This document shows positions 1 through 8,563 of a DNA stretch of 64,000 bases, in pieces; the stretch's first letter is position 1; each line of letters opens with the position of its first letter. The DNA is from Polynucleobacter sp. SHI8 (lineage in GTDB: Bacteria > Pseudomonadota > Gammaproteobacteria > Burkholderiales > Burkholderiaceae). The position numbers and the translations under genes are program-made. The stretch is taken from contig NZ_AP027204.1 of NCBI RefSeq assembly GCF_027944005.1, positions 620,001 to 684,000 on the forward strand, read 5' to 3'. The notes beneath the pieces are model-generated. The model saw nothing but the letters and a program-made list of their open reading frames with translations. It ran no database searches and was not told where the DNA came from.

Positions 1-1028
1 TGTAATAAGCCGCCATCAAGAAGTATTTTCATGACCTGCGGAATACCACCTGCAAGATGTAAATCGGTCGCTAAATACTTACCTGACGGTTTCATGTCAA
101 CAAGAACCGGAACTTTACGACGAATTCTTTCAAAATCATCAATCGTCCACTCGACATCAGCAGCACTGGTGATGGCTAAAAAGTGGAGTACAGCATTGGT
201 TGAACCACCTACAGCCATAATGACTGACACGGCATTTTCGATGGATTTTTTAGTAATAATATCGCGTGGACGAAGATTATTCTTTACGGCTTCGATTAAA
301 ACCCTTGCAGACTCTGCCGCACTCTGTCTTTTTTCCTCATCAATATTCGACATCGTAGAAGAATAAGGTAAGCTCATACCGAGAGCTTCAAAAGCTGAGC
401 TCATGGTATTGGCGGTATACATACCACCACAAGAACCACTACTTGGGCAGGAGTTTTGTTCAATACCCTTTAAATCTTCTGCACTTAGACGACCAGAAGT
501 AAATTCGCCAACGGCCTCAAACGCGGAAACAATATTGAGTTCACGGCCTTTGTAATGACCTGGTTTAATCGTTCCACCATAAACGTAAATACTTGGAACA
601 TTTGTTCTTGCCATCGCCATCATGCCGCCTGGCATGTTTTTATCGCAACCGCCAATCACAATGACACCATCTTGCCATAAGCCATTGACACAGGTTTCGA
701 TACTGTCGGCAATTACTTCTCTAGAAATTAAAGAATATTTCATGCCCTCGGTACCCATACCCATACCATCAGAAATAGTAGGAGTTCCAAATATTTGCGA
801 ATTTGCTCCGCCAGCTTCTAGCGCCTCCACAGCAGCATCAGCAAGCACTTGAAGACCACTATTACAAGGAGTAATGGTGGAGTGCCCATTGGCAACACCA
901 ATCATTGGCTTGCCAAAATCTTCTTCTTGGTAACCCATGGCGTAGTACATGGAGCGATTTGGAGCGCGTGCAACTCCTTCAGTAATATTTCGTGAACGAC
1001 GGTTGATGGGGCTATTGTCTTTGGACAT
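1..1028 (-). CDS. ilvD: Dihydroxy-acid dehydratase (C-terminal part outside window)
   Basis: Cytosolic Fe-S dehydratase that converts 2,3-dihydroxy-isovalerate and -methylvalerate to the 2-keto acids, the third step of valine and isoleucine synthesis. About 342 N-terminal residues are visible; the rest runs off the left edge. Seen: the N-terminal [12 protein letters not shown] block, then [22 protein letters not shown] and [12 protein letters not shown], which carry the cluster cysteines. The ATG at 1028 is preceded by an AGGAG Shine-Dalgarno. It is divergent from the flavoprotein gene and lies 12 kb from ilvBHC, whose pathway it completes. Assignment is secure. Confidence 0.96.
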   Translation of the reverse strand, partial: MSKDNSPINRRSRNITEGVARAPNRSMYYAMGYQEEDFGKPMIGVANGHSTITPCNSGLQVLADAAVEALEAGGANSQIFGTPTISDGMGMGTEGMKYSLISREVIADSIETCVNGLWQDGVIVIGGCDKNMPGGMMAMARTNVPSIYVYGGTIKPGHYKGRELNIVSAFEAVGEFTSGRLSAEDLKGIEQNSCPSSGSCGGMYTANTMSSAFEALGMSLPYSSTMSNIDEEKRQSAAESARVLIEAVKNNLRPRDIITKKSIENAVSVIMAVGGSTNAVLHFLAITSAADVEWTIDDFERIRRKVPVLVDMKPSGKYLATDLHLAGGIPQVMKILLDGGLL

Positions 1029-1160
1029 TAAAAATCTCCTGCGTAATTTATAAAAATACTGTAAACCTCTATTTTGCCGTGATTTCATAAAACTGTTGAA
1101 AAAATCGCCTAACAAATACAATAGAGGATCTATTTTGACATTCTAAAGAATTGGGTTCTA

Positions 1161-2360
1161 GTGAAAACTTTCGATGTGGTTGTGATTGGAGCTGGTGCTG
1201 CGGGTTTGTTTTGTGCGGGAACGGCTGGTCAGCTTGGAAAGTCGGTACTTCTGATTGATCATGCAGAGCATCTTGGTGAAAAAATTCGTATTAGTGGCGG
1301 TGGAAGATGCAATTTCACGAATTTGCATACTACTCACCAACATTTTTTATCATTAAACCCTCATTTTGTTAAAAGTGCTTTAGCGCGTTATTCCAGTAAA
1401 GACTTTATTGCGCTTGTTGAAAAATATGGAATTCCTTTTCATGAAAAGCACCAAGGGCAGTTGTTTTGCGATGAGTCTGCTAAAGATTTGATTGAGATGT
1501 TGCTCAGCGAGTGTCAAAAGGGTGAAGTACAAATTGAACACCCTATCAAAGTAGAGCAAGTAACATATAAAGACGGTCAATGGGAAGTACATACCAATCA
1601 AGATACTTTTAATACTAAAAATTTAGTCATTGCTACGGGGGGCTTGCCTGTTCCCGCAATTGGGGCAAGTGATTTTGCCATGCAAATTGCTAAACAATTT
1701 CAAATGAAAGTTATTGAACCAAGACCAGCCTTAGTGCCCTTGGCGTTTACGTCCCAAATTTTCTCAGCCATTGAAGATTTTGCAGGATTAAGTACCAAAG
1801 TGAGTATATCTGCAGGTCAGTCAAAAGAGAGATATGGCAAAGGCAGTTTTGTGGAAGATTTATTGATTACGCACAAGGGCTTATCTGGCCCTGCGGTATT
1901 ACAAGCCAGTTCTTATTGGATAGAGGGTCAAGAGATACATGTTACTTGGACAGATCAAACCGCTTTAGAAGATTTGTTTGAGCAGGAGACCTCAAGAATG
2001 AAAACGCTTGATCAATTATTAATTGAGTTTTTACCGGCTAGATTAGCCAAAGAGTTTGCAAAACAATTAGGATTGCATAGCAAAAAATGGGTAGAAGTTT
2101 CTAAAAAATCTCGACAAAATGTCATTGATCTCATTTGTCATTGGCAGGTGAAACCAGCAGGAACTTTGGGTTGGAACAAGGCTGAGGTCATGCTTGGCGG
2201 AGTTGACACTAAAGAACTGGATAGCAAAACCTTGATGTCCAGAAAATATCCAGGGCTATTTTTTATTGGAGAGTGTGTTGACGTCACTGGACATTTGGGT
2301 GGGCATAATTTTCAATGGGCATGGTCAAGTGGATATGCCTGCGCTCACAGTCTTCTCTAG
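1161..2360 (+). CDS. BaiN/YhiN-type FAD-dependent oxidoreductase (HI0933 family)
   Basis: A 399-residue flavoprotein of the HI0933/YhiN/BaiN family. Seen: an N-terminal FAD-binding dinucleotide fold (VIGAGAAGLF, residues 9-18), the family signature GEKIRISGGGRCNFTN near residue 45, a second nucleotide motif VIATGGLPVPAIG, and the C-terminal FIGECVDVTGHLGGHNFQWAW. Members are annotated as aminoacetone oxidase family or bile-acid BaiN-like proteins, but the substrate in this lineage is unknown. It starts with GTG. Its 3' end overlaps the convergent LOG gene by 36 bases. Confidence 0.88.
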   Translation: MKTFDVVVIGAGAAGLFCAGTAGQLGKSVLLIDHAEHLGEKIRISGGGRCNFTNLHTTHQHFLSLNPHFVKSALARYSSKDFIALVEKYGIPFHEKHQGQLFCDESAKDLIEMLLSECQKGEVQIEHPIKVEQVTYKDGQWEVHTNQDTFNTKNLVIATGGLPVPAIGASDFAMQIAKQFQMKVIEPRPALVPLAFTSQIFSAIEDFAGLSTKVSISAGQSKERYGKGSFVEDLLITHKGLSGPAVLQASSYWIEGQEIHVTWTDQTALEDLFEQETSRMKTLDQLLIEFLPARLAKEFAKQLGLHSKKWVEVSKKSRQNVIDLICHWQVKPAGTLGWNKAEVMLGGVDTKELDSKTLMSRKYPGLFFIGECVDVTGHLGGHNFQWAWSSGYACAHSLL

Positions 2361-2903
2361 ATGAGGGGAGAGGGCTTGTAATAACTCTTCTTGAGAGTTG
2401 ACTACTTGAATTTTTTCAAAATGAGAAGTAGACATAAAACCATTTTGTACACACTGATGAAGAAAGCTCAATAAGCCATCGTAATATCCTGACCAATTGG
2501 CAAGAATAATAGGTTTAGTATGAAACCCAGTTTGTGCTGTTGCCCAAACATCGAATAATTCATCTAAAGTGCCTATACCGCCTGGAATAATGATGTAAGC
2601 ATCAGAAAATTGATCCATGAGTTGTTTACGCTCACCCATCGTTTGTACGAAGTAGACCTTACTAAGATTTGCTACTAAAGCTTCTTGAACTTGTAGTTGA
2701 TTTGGAATAATGCCAATCACTTGGCCATTTGCTTCGAGAGCACCTTGAGCAAGAATTCCCATGAGGCCCCCGCCACCCCCACCGAAGACAAGTGTCTGAT
2801 TATTATTCGCAATTTGGGTGCCTAAGGCATAAGCCCACGTTGCAAAATTAGGGTCTATTCCAGGCCTTGAACCACAAAAAACACAAATATTTTTCATCAT
2901 CAT
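2325..2903 (-). CDS. LOG family protein (nucleotide 5'-monophosphate phosphoribohydrolase)
   Basis: A 192-residue Rossmann-fold protein of the LOG/TIGR00730 family. Seen: CVFCGSRPG at the N terminus, a glycine-rich turn GGGGGGLMG, and the signature PGGIGTLDE, which binds phosphate and carries the catalytic Glu. Family members cleave AMP-type nucleotides or cytokinin riboside monophosphates to base and ribose 5-phosphate; the physiological substrate here cannot be read from sequence. Three ATG codons in a row (2903, 2900, 2897) leave the exact start open. The end lies inside the 3' end of the convergent flavoprotein gene. Confidence 0.87.
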   Translation of the reverse strand: MMMKNICVFCGSRPGIDPNFATWAYALGTQIANNNQTLVFGGGGGGLMGILAQGALEANGQVIGIIPNQLQVQEALVANLSKVYFVQTMGERKQLMDQFSDAYIIIPGGIGTLDELFDVWATAQTGFHTKPIILANWSGYYDGLLSFLHQCVQNGFMSTSHFEKIQVVNSQEELLQALSPHLEKTVSAGIST

Positions 2904-3047
2904 AAAAATGATAATACAAGTTGAATTTTAAGGTTCGGGATTGAAATCTCAAATGATGTGTTGAGTTGTTTACAATAAAGAAAAACATGGACAAAAAGGA
3001 CCAAGCGTTTAAGTTATTTACTCAATGAATGATGATATAAAAACTAT

Positions 3048-3425
3048 ATGTTTAATTCTATTTTAGCCATCAGTCTTGGAGCGTCTTTAGGAGCCTTATT
3101 AAGGTGGTCATTGGGTCTAATATTAGATTCCATGTATGTAGCTATTTCTATCGGTACCATTGCGGCTAATCTCATTGGTGGATACCTCATTGGTATCGCA
3201 ATTGCTTTTTTTGCTATGCATACTGAACTCTCACCGCAATGGCGATTGCTCGTCATCACTGGTTTTTTAGGTGGCTTGACCACTTTTTCTTCATTTTCAG
3301 CTGAAGTCACTAGAATGATTGGGGAGGGTCAGTTAGGCACTGCCCTAACAACCGTCATGATTCACGTTATAGGTTCATTAGTAATGACATTTTTGGGTAT
3401 TTATACCTACCAACTTTTCAAATAA
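3048..3425 (+). CDS. crcB: Fluoride ion channel CrcB (Fluc)
   Basis: A 125-residue inner-membrane protein with four predicted hydrophobic helices, the usual Fluc length. Seen: [10 protein letters not shown] near the N terminus, [14 protein letters not shown] in helix 2, and the family hallmark [13 protein letters not shown] around residue 80. Fluc channels work as antiparallel dimers that export cytoplasmic fluoride. A single copy is present, as expected for a homodimer. The gene is followed 9 bases later by the gamma-carbonic-anhydrase-like gene. The upstream 140 bases lack the recognisable fluoride riboswitch core. Confidence 0.93.
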   Translation: MFNSILAISLGASLGALLRWSLGLILDSMYVAISIGTIAANLIGGYLIGIAIAFFAMHTELSPQWRLLVITGFLGGLTTFSSFSAEVTRMIGEGQLGTALTTVMIHVIGSLVMTFLGIYTYQLFK

Positions 3426-3434
3426 GAGGCAGAC

Positions 3435-3959
3435 ATGGCAATATATCAATTAGGTGATTTAGTTCCAAAGATTCATGAAGATGCATACATTTCCCCTGAA
3501 GCAACGATCATTGGAAACGTAACGATTGGAGCATTTTCTTCTGTATGGCCAGGAGTAGTCATTCGTGGCGATAACGACGCAATCACGATAGGAACGGGCA
3601 CAAGTATTCAAGAAGGCACTGTGTTGCACATTGATGAAGGATGTCCTTTGAAGATTGGTAATAACGTCACGATCGGGCATCAAGTGATGCTGCATGGCTG
3701 CACCATTGAGGATGGAGCTTTGATTGGTATTCAAGCGGTTGTTCTGAATAATGCTGTAATTGGTAAAAATTGCCTAGTGGGTGCAGGCGCGGTTGTCACT
3801 GAAGGCAAAGAGTTTCCCGCAGGATCTTTGATCATTGGGGCTCCAGCTAAAGTTGCTAGAGAACTCAGCCCAGAAAATGTTGCCCGACTTGAGACTAGTG
3901 CGAAACACTACATTGAACGCGCAAGTTCATTTAAAAAGAATCTTAAAAAAATAGGTTAA
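3435..3959 (+). CDS. Gamma-carbonic-anhydrase-like hexapeptide-repeat protein (YrdA type)
   Basis: A 174-residue left-handed beta-helix protein built from hexapeptide repeats (for example IGNNVTIGHQVMLHGC). His65, His82 and His87 match the three metal ligands of gamma carbonic anhydrases and YrdA. The repeats predict a trimer with metal sites at subunit interfaces. Whether it hydrates CO2 is unknown; many YrdA proteins show no activity in assays. It sits between crcB and a monooxygenase-fold gene on the same strand, with close spacing that suggests one transcript. Confidence 0.88.
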   Translation: MAIYQLGDLVPKIHEDAYISPEATIIGNVTIGAFSSVWPGVVIRGDNDAITIGTGTSIQEGTVLHIDEGCPLKIGNNVTIGHQVMLHGCTIEDGALIGIQAVVLNNAVIGKNCLVGAGAVVTEGKEFPAGSLIIGAPAKVARELSPENVARLETSAKHYIERASSFKKNLKKIG

Positions 3960-3969
3960 GGAGAATTAT

Positions 3970-4266
3970 ATGATTTTAGAAATCGCAGATATCACCATCC
4001 AAGCTGGCAAAAACGCTGAGTTTGATATTGCTATCGAGAAGGGTGTTCGTGAAGTTATTTCAGGAGCAGAAGGATTTAGAAATTTCAAAATCCAAAAAGG
4101 GATAGAAAATCCACAGCGCTATTTACTCATGATTGAGTGGGAAACTTTAGATAATCATATGGTTGACTTTCGAAACTCCCCAGCTTATGCAAAATGGCGT
4201 GAGATTGTTGGTCCATTCTTTGCGGGTCCTCCAGTCGTCGAGCATTTCACATTACTGACTCAGTAA
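3970..4266 (+). CDS. Antibiotic biosynthesis monooxygenase (ABM) fold protein
   Basis: A 98-residue dimeric alpha-beta barrel (ABM/YgiN-like) protein. Seen: the N-terminal strand ILEIADITIQAGKNAEFD, the block GAEGFRNFKIQKG, and YLLMIEWETLDNHMVDFR, typical of this small family. Such proteins act as quinol or heme-type monooxygenases or as stress proteins; none of these roles can be fixed here. It follows the hexapeptide protein by 10 bases with a clear AAGGAG Shine-Dalgarno. Its 3' end overlaps convergent trhO by 7 bases. Confidence 0.82.
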   Translation: MILEIADITIQAGKNAEFDIAIEKGVREVISGAEGFRNFKIQKGIENPQRYLLMIEWETLDNHMVDFRNSPAYAKWREIVGPFFAGPPVVEHFTLLTQ

Positions 4267-5015
4267 TTACGGCGAGGAGCATTCTCTAAAGGATGCTCAG
4301 AAAGCTCAGGGTCAAGAGCGATGCGGTTGTCAAAAACAAAGCATCCACCCTCATAAAAATCTTGACCCACATCTTCAAAATATTTTAAGATGCCACCGTC
4401 GAGTTGCAGCGTATTATCAAGACCGATTTCTTGCATCAATAAATTGGCTTTTTCGCAACGAATCCCACCTGTACAAAAGCTAACAACGGTTTTATTTTTC
4501 AGCTGTTCTATTTCTTGCGCAAGTGCTTGCGGAAATTCACTAAATTTTTCTATATTTAAATGAATGGCATCCTTGAAGGTGCCGTATTCCACTTCAAAAG
4601 CATTACGCGTATCTAAAAGAACAATGGGTTTGCCAGCATCATCACAACCCTGAGATAGCCACTCCTTTAATTTTTTTGCACTGACACTTGGAGCTCTTTT
4701 TTTAAACGCTTGAATCGTTGGATGATTCATCCGTATGATTTCGTCTTTGACCTTGACGAGCATTTTTTTAAAAGGCTGGTACTCTGACCAGCTATCCTTT
4801 GTGACGATATTTGCTAATTCTGGAAATTGATTCAGCCACTTAAAAAATTCACGAATATGATTCTCTTTTCCAGCCAAAAACATATTGATTCCCTCTGGGG
4901 CAATCAATATAGTTCCTTTTAATTCTTTGATTAAACACTGCTCTAAGAGTTGTTCTCGAAGATTATCGAGATTTTCTAGCTCACAAAAGCGATAAGTTGA
5001 GATATTTAAAAACAA
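4260..5015 (-). CDS. trhO: tRNA uridine(34) hydroxylase, rhodanese family (TrhO/YceA)
   Basis: A 251-residue protein with an N-terminal acylphosphatase-like domain (ELKGTILIAPEGIN near residue 35) and a central rhodanese domain (LLDTRNAFEVEYGTF at 133-147; active loop CTGGIRCEKA with Cys181 and Cys187). TrhO makes 5-hydroxyuridine at the tRNA wobble position together with the oxygen-independent TrhP route. The start is TTG, supported by a GGAG Shine-Dalgarno seven bases upstream, and no ATG lies nearby. It lies 14 bases downstream of the pseudouridine synthase gene on the same strand, so two RNA-modification genes are probably co-transcribed. Confidence 0.92.
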   Translation of the reverse strand: MFLNISTYRFCELENLDNLREQLLEQCLIKELKGTILIAPEGINMFLAGKENHIREFFKWLNQFPELANIVTKDSWSEYQPFKKMLVKVKDEIIRMNHPTIQAFKKRAPSVSAKKLKEWLSQGCDDAGKPIVLLDTRNAFEVEYGTFKDAIHLNIEKFSEFPQALAQEIEQLKNKTVVSFCTGGIRCEKANLLMQEIGLDNTLQLDGGILKYFEDVGQDFYEGGCFVFDNRIALDPELSEHPLENAPRRNY

Positions 5016-5029
5016 GATCTAACTCCTCA

Positions 5030-5791
5030 CTAAAATTTCTCATTTGGACGAAGAAAGCGCCATTGCCCTAGAGGTAAGTTGCCAAGAGTGATTTGACCAA
5101 TCCGAATTCTTTTTAAGCCAATGACATGCAAACCAACCATTTCACACATGCGACGGATTTGACGTTTTCGACCTTCGCGCAAAACAAAGCGCAATTGATT
5201 TTCATTTTGCCAACTGACTTTTGCTGGTTGGAGTGCCACACCATCTAATGAAAGGCCATGACAAAGCATGGCAAGACCCGTATGGTCGATAGATCCCTCT
5301 ACGCGAACCAAATATTCTTTTTCAATATTGCTGTGTTCCCCAATAATTTGTTTGGCGATACGACCATCTTGAGTAAGGACTAATAAACCCGTGGAGTCAA
5401 TATCCAATCGACCCGCTGGAGCTAATCCCCTAGTATTGACTTTCGCGTTCTTATTGGCATCTAGATGCGTTCTAAAAAAACGATCTGGGGTAATTAAAGC
5501 AACGGCCGGCTCATATTCTTTATCTTCATCTAAATGAGAGATAAAACCAACAGGTTTATTCAACAGAATCGTAATTCTTGCCGCTTGGGCTAGCTTGGCT
5601 TCTTTTTTAAGCTCAATTTTCTGATGAGCAAAAGCCCTTGAGCCGAGTTCGGTTATAACCTCACCATCAACAGTGACGAGCCCTTGTTCAATGTACAAAT
5701 CTGCTTCTCTTCGAGAGCAGAGGCCTTGTTCAGAGAGTAATTTAGATATTCGTATTTTTTCCACCCCTCTATTATCAAGCAATCGACACAA
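5030..5791 (-). CDS. rRNA large-subunit-type pseudouridine synthase (RsuA/RluB/RluF family)
   Basis: About 250 residues with an N-terminal S4 RNA-binding domain (RISKLLSEQGLCSRREADLY) and an RsuA-type catalytic domain whose motif GRLDIDSTGLLVLTQDG holds the catalytic Asp. The later EKEYLVRVEG and LREGRKRQIRRMCEMVG blocks are typical of the family. It most resembles RluF in overall layout, but the exact uridine cannot be assigned. The start is uncertain: the frame opens at TTG 5791, with GTG at 5764 as an alternative just before the conserved S4 domain. It is divergent from uup. Confidence 0.88.
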   Translation of the reverse strand: MCRLLDNRGVEKIRISKLLSEQGLCSRREADLYIEQGLVTVDGEVITELGSRAFAHQKIELKKEAKLAQAARITILLNKPVGFISHLDEDKEYEPAVALITPDRFFRTHLDANKNAKVNTRGLAPAGRLDIDSTGLLVLTQDGRIAKQIIGEHSNIEKEYLVRVEGSIDHTGLAMLCHGLSLDGVALQPAKVSWQNENQLRFVLREGRKRQIRRMCEMVGLHVIGLKRIRIGQITLGNLPLGQWRFLRPNEKF

Positions 5792-5864
5792 GTTCGGCTT
5801 AAAATACGTTCTTCAGGCAAATCCCACTGGATTTACCTTCATCTAAATAGATTGTTTACTCTTC

Positions 5865-7757
5865 ATGGCTTTATTCGTTATTAGTGATGCTCAGCTTGCA
5901 TATGGGCATGTGGATTTACTCGCAAATACTTCATTTTCCTTAGAGGAGGGTGAAAGAGTTGGCTTGATTGGCAGAAATGGTGCAGGGAAGTCTTCCTTTT
6001 TAAAAATCATTGCTGAATTAGAAAAGCCAGACTCAGGACTTATTCAGAAGCAACAGGGGATTAAAATTGCGTATGTGGCTCAAGAACCGATCTTTCTTTC
6101 CACAGATAGTGTTTTTGATACCGTAGCAAAAGGTCTTGAAGAAATCAGAAATTGTCGAGCTGAATATGAAGAATTGAGCATGCAGGAGTGGACTGATGAT
6201 GTGCAACATCGCATGGATCAGTTGTATGGACTAATTGATGCCAACCAAGGCTGGGCTTGGGAGCAAAAAATTGATGAAGTTTTACATCAATTACATTTAG
6301 ATGGTTCACGCTTGATGTCTGAATTATCTGGTGGAAACAAAAAAAGAGTAGCGCTTGCACAGGCATTGGTCACGCAACCAGATGTATTGTTGCTTGATGA
6401 GCCAACTAACCATTTAGATATGGATTCTATTGAATGGTTGGAGCAGCTTCTCATTGACATGAATCGATCCTTAGTTTTTATTACCCATGACCGGGCATTT
6501 TTAGATCGAGTGGCGACGCGGATTATTGAGTTAGACCGAGGGATTATTCGCAGTTATCCTGGAAATTTTCAATCCTATTTAGGCTTAAAAGAGCGGCAGT
6601 TGATGGATGAATCTCTTGCAAACGCAAGAGCGGACAAGTTATTGGCTCAAGAAGAGGCTTGGATTCGTCAAGGAGTTGAAGCTAGAAGAACACGTAGCGT
6701 GAGTCGAATCGCTCGGTTAGAACACTTACGTGAACAGCGATCACAAAGAAGAGAACTCGTTGGACAGGTAAAGTTAGATATTAATTCCGGACAAAAAACT
6801 GGAAAAATCGTTGCCGCATTAGAAAATGTTTCCTTAGCCTTTGGTGATAAACAGATTGTGAAAGACTTTACAGGGACCATTTTGCGCGGCGATAAAGTAG
6901 GTCTATTGGGACCGAATGGCGCTGGTAAATCGACACTATTAAAAATTATTCTTGGAGAATTACAGCCAAATCAAGGAGAAGTGAAGCAGGGCAGCATGAT
7001 TGAAATTGCTTATTTTGATCAGCTCAGAGAATCTTTAGATTTAGAAGCTACGCTAGAGGACTTCATTAGCCCCGGAAGTGAGTGGGTTGAAATCGGTGGG
7101 CAGCGTAAGCATGTTAAAAGTTATCTCAATGATTTTTTGTTTTCACCACAGCGTGCTAGATCACCGATCAAAACATTATCAGGTGGAGAGCGTAATCGCT
7201 TATTGTTGGCGCGCCTCTTTGCAAAGCCCGCCAATGTATTAGTCTTAGATGAGCCAACCAATGACTTAGATATTGATACCTTAGATTTGTTGGAAGAGTT
7301 TTTACAGGACTACAAAGGAACTGTGTTTCTAGTGAGTCATGATCGTCAATTTTTAGATAACGTAGTGACCAGTATGATTGCCTTTGAAGGCGATGGAAAG
7401 TGGCGAGAATATGAAGGCGGCTATGAAGATTGGAAGATTCAGAACCAACGTCGTTTAGATTTACAAAAATCCATACCCGCTGAAGAGAATAAAACAGCCA
7501 AGCTTGCAAAGCCAAAGGAAGAGCCAACTCCTCAAAAGAAGTCGAACAATAAATATCAAAAAGTTGAATTAGATAAAATTACTTCAGAAATCGAGATACT
7601 AGAGCAAGAGCAGACGGGTATTACCGAACAGCTGAGTAATGCCAAAATTTATATCGATCAAGCTGAGTTAGCGAAAGAACTTCAGGAACGGGCTTTAACA
7701 ATTCAAAAACGATTAGATCATCTCATGTCAAAATGGGAAGAATTGATGGCGAATTAA
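5865..7757 (+). CDS. uup: ABC-F ATPase Uup
   Basis: A 630-residue soluble ABC-F protein with two nucleotide-binding domains. Seen: Walker A GRNGAGKSS, signature LSGGNKKRVALAQ and LDEPTNHLD in the first half; GPNGAGKST, LSGGERNR and LDEPTNDLD in the second. A charged inter-domain linker and a C-terminal coiled coil (from about residue 560, rich in Glu, Lys and Gln) mark it as Uup rather than EttA or YheS. Uup acts on ribosomes and limits replication-linked precise excision. The initiator has only a weak Shine-Dalgarno. Confidence 0.94.
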   Translation: MALFVISDAQLAYGHVDLLANTSFSLEEGERVGLIGRNGAGKSSFLKIIAELEKPDSGLIQKQQGIKIAYVAQEPIFLSTDSVFDTVAKGLEEIRNCRAEYEELSMQEWTDDVQHRMDQLYGLIDANQGWAWEQKIDEVLHQLHLDGSRLMSELSGGNKKRVALAQALVTQPDVLLLDEPTNHLDMDSIEWLEQLLIDMNRSLVFITHDRAFLDRVATRIIELDRGIIRSYPGNFQSYLGLKERQLMDESLANARADKLLAQEEAWIRQGVEARRTRSVSRIARLEHLREQRSQRRELVGQVKLDINSGQKTGKIVAALENVSLAFGDKQIVKDFTGTILRGDKVGLLGPNGAGKSTLLKIILGELQPNQGEVKQGSMIEIAYFDQLRESLDLEATLEDFISPGSEWVEIGGQRKHVKSYLNDFLFSPQRARSPIKTLSGGERNRLLLARLFAKPANVLVLDEPTNDLDIDTLDLLEEFLQDYKGTVFLVSHDRQFLDNVVTSMIAFEGDGKWREYEGGYEDWKIQNQRRLDLQKSIPAEENKTAKLAKPKEEPTPQKKSNNKYQKVELDKITSEIEILEQEQTGITEQLSNAKIYIDQAELAKELQERALTIQKRLDHLMSKWEELMAN

Positions 7758-7777
7758 AAAGTAAAAAGGAGAACAAG

Positions 7778-8563
7778 ATGGACTTGGGATTAAATAACAA
7801 AGTAGCACTTGTATTGGCATCGAGCAAAGGGCTTGGAAAAGCAATTGCCGTATCTCTTGCAAAAGAAGGTGCTAAGGTAGTTTTAACAGGTAGAAGTGTT
7901 GAGTTATTGGAAGAGACTGCCAAACAGATTAAAGACAATGGTGGGTTTGCTTATGTATTGCCATGGGATTTACATCAGCTTGACCAGATTGATGCAAAAA
8001 TTACCCAAATTGAGAATGAAGTTGGACCAGTCGATGTTTTGATTAATAACTCAGGTGGTCCACCAATGAGTCAAGCGTTTAATCAATCGATTGAATCTTG
8101 GCAGACCAACTTCAATCACATGGTTTTAATGATTATGAAAGTAACTGATCGCGTTTTACCCGGTATGCGCGCGCGTCAATGGGGACGCATTATTACAACA
8201 ACGAGTTCAGGGACCATTGCACCCATTGCCAATTTAGCCATTTCGAATACCTTACGTTTGGCATTAAATGGATGGACAAAAACGTTATCGAATGAAGTTG
8301 CCGGTGAAGGTGTCACAGTAAACATTATTCTGCCAGGTAGAATCTTGACAGAGCGTATTTTGTATCTTGATCAGCAACGATCGAATAATGAAGGTAAGCC
8401 TTTAGAAGACATTACCAAGCGTAGCGTGAGTTCAATACCAATGAAGCGCTATGGAACACCTGAAGAATATGCTGATGCAGCAACTTTTTTAGCTAGTGAG
8501 AAAGCATCTTATATTACCGGTACCACGTTGCGGGTAGATGGTGGAAGTTTTGCTGGAATATAA
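7778..8563 (+). CDS. Atypical short-chain dehydrogenase/reductase
   Basis: A 261-residue SDR. Seen: the dinucleotide-binding glycine motif ASSKGLG (14-20), a TGRS strand end that suggests an NADP-binding site, NNSGGP in place of NNAG (90-95), SS at 143-144 and the C-terminal ASEKASYITG plus VDGG. The canonical YxxxK is replaced: Ser156 and Arg160 stand where Tyr and Lys should be. This fits a known divergent SDR subfamily whose substrate is unclear. The ATG at 7778 follows an AAGGAG Shine-Dalgarno and lies 20 bases after uup. Its end overlaps the next gene by 26 bases. Confidence 0.87.
   Translation: MDLGLNNKVALVLASSKGLGKAIAVSLAKEGAKVVLTGRSVELLEETAKQIKDNGGFAYVLPWDLHQLDQIDAKITQIENEVGPVDVLINNSGGPPMSQAFNQSIESWQTNFNHMVLMIMKVTDRVLPGMRARQWGRIITTTSSGTIAPIANLAISNTLRLALNGWTKTLSNEVAGEGVTVNIILPGRILTERILYLDQQRSNNEGKPLEDITKRSVSSIPMKRYGTPEEYADAATFLASEKASYITGTTLRVDGGSFAGI

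Noticed and set aside
2904..3047. Fluoride riboswitch before crcB
   Set aside because: The region lacks the conserved GG-rich first stem, the AACCGCC-type loop and the CUGAUGA segment expected of the crcB motif; only weak short hairpins are seen.
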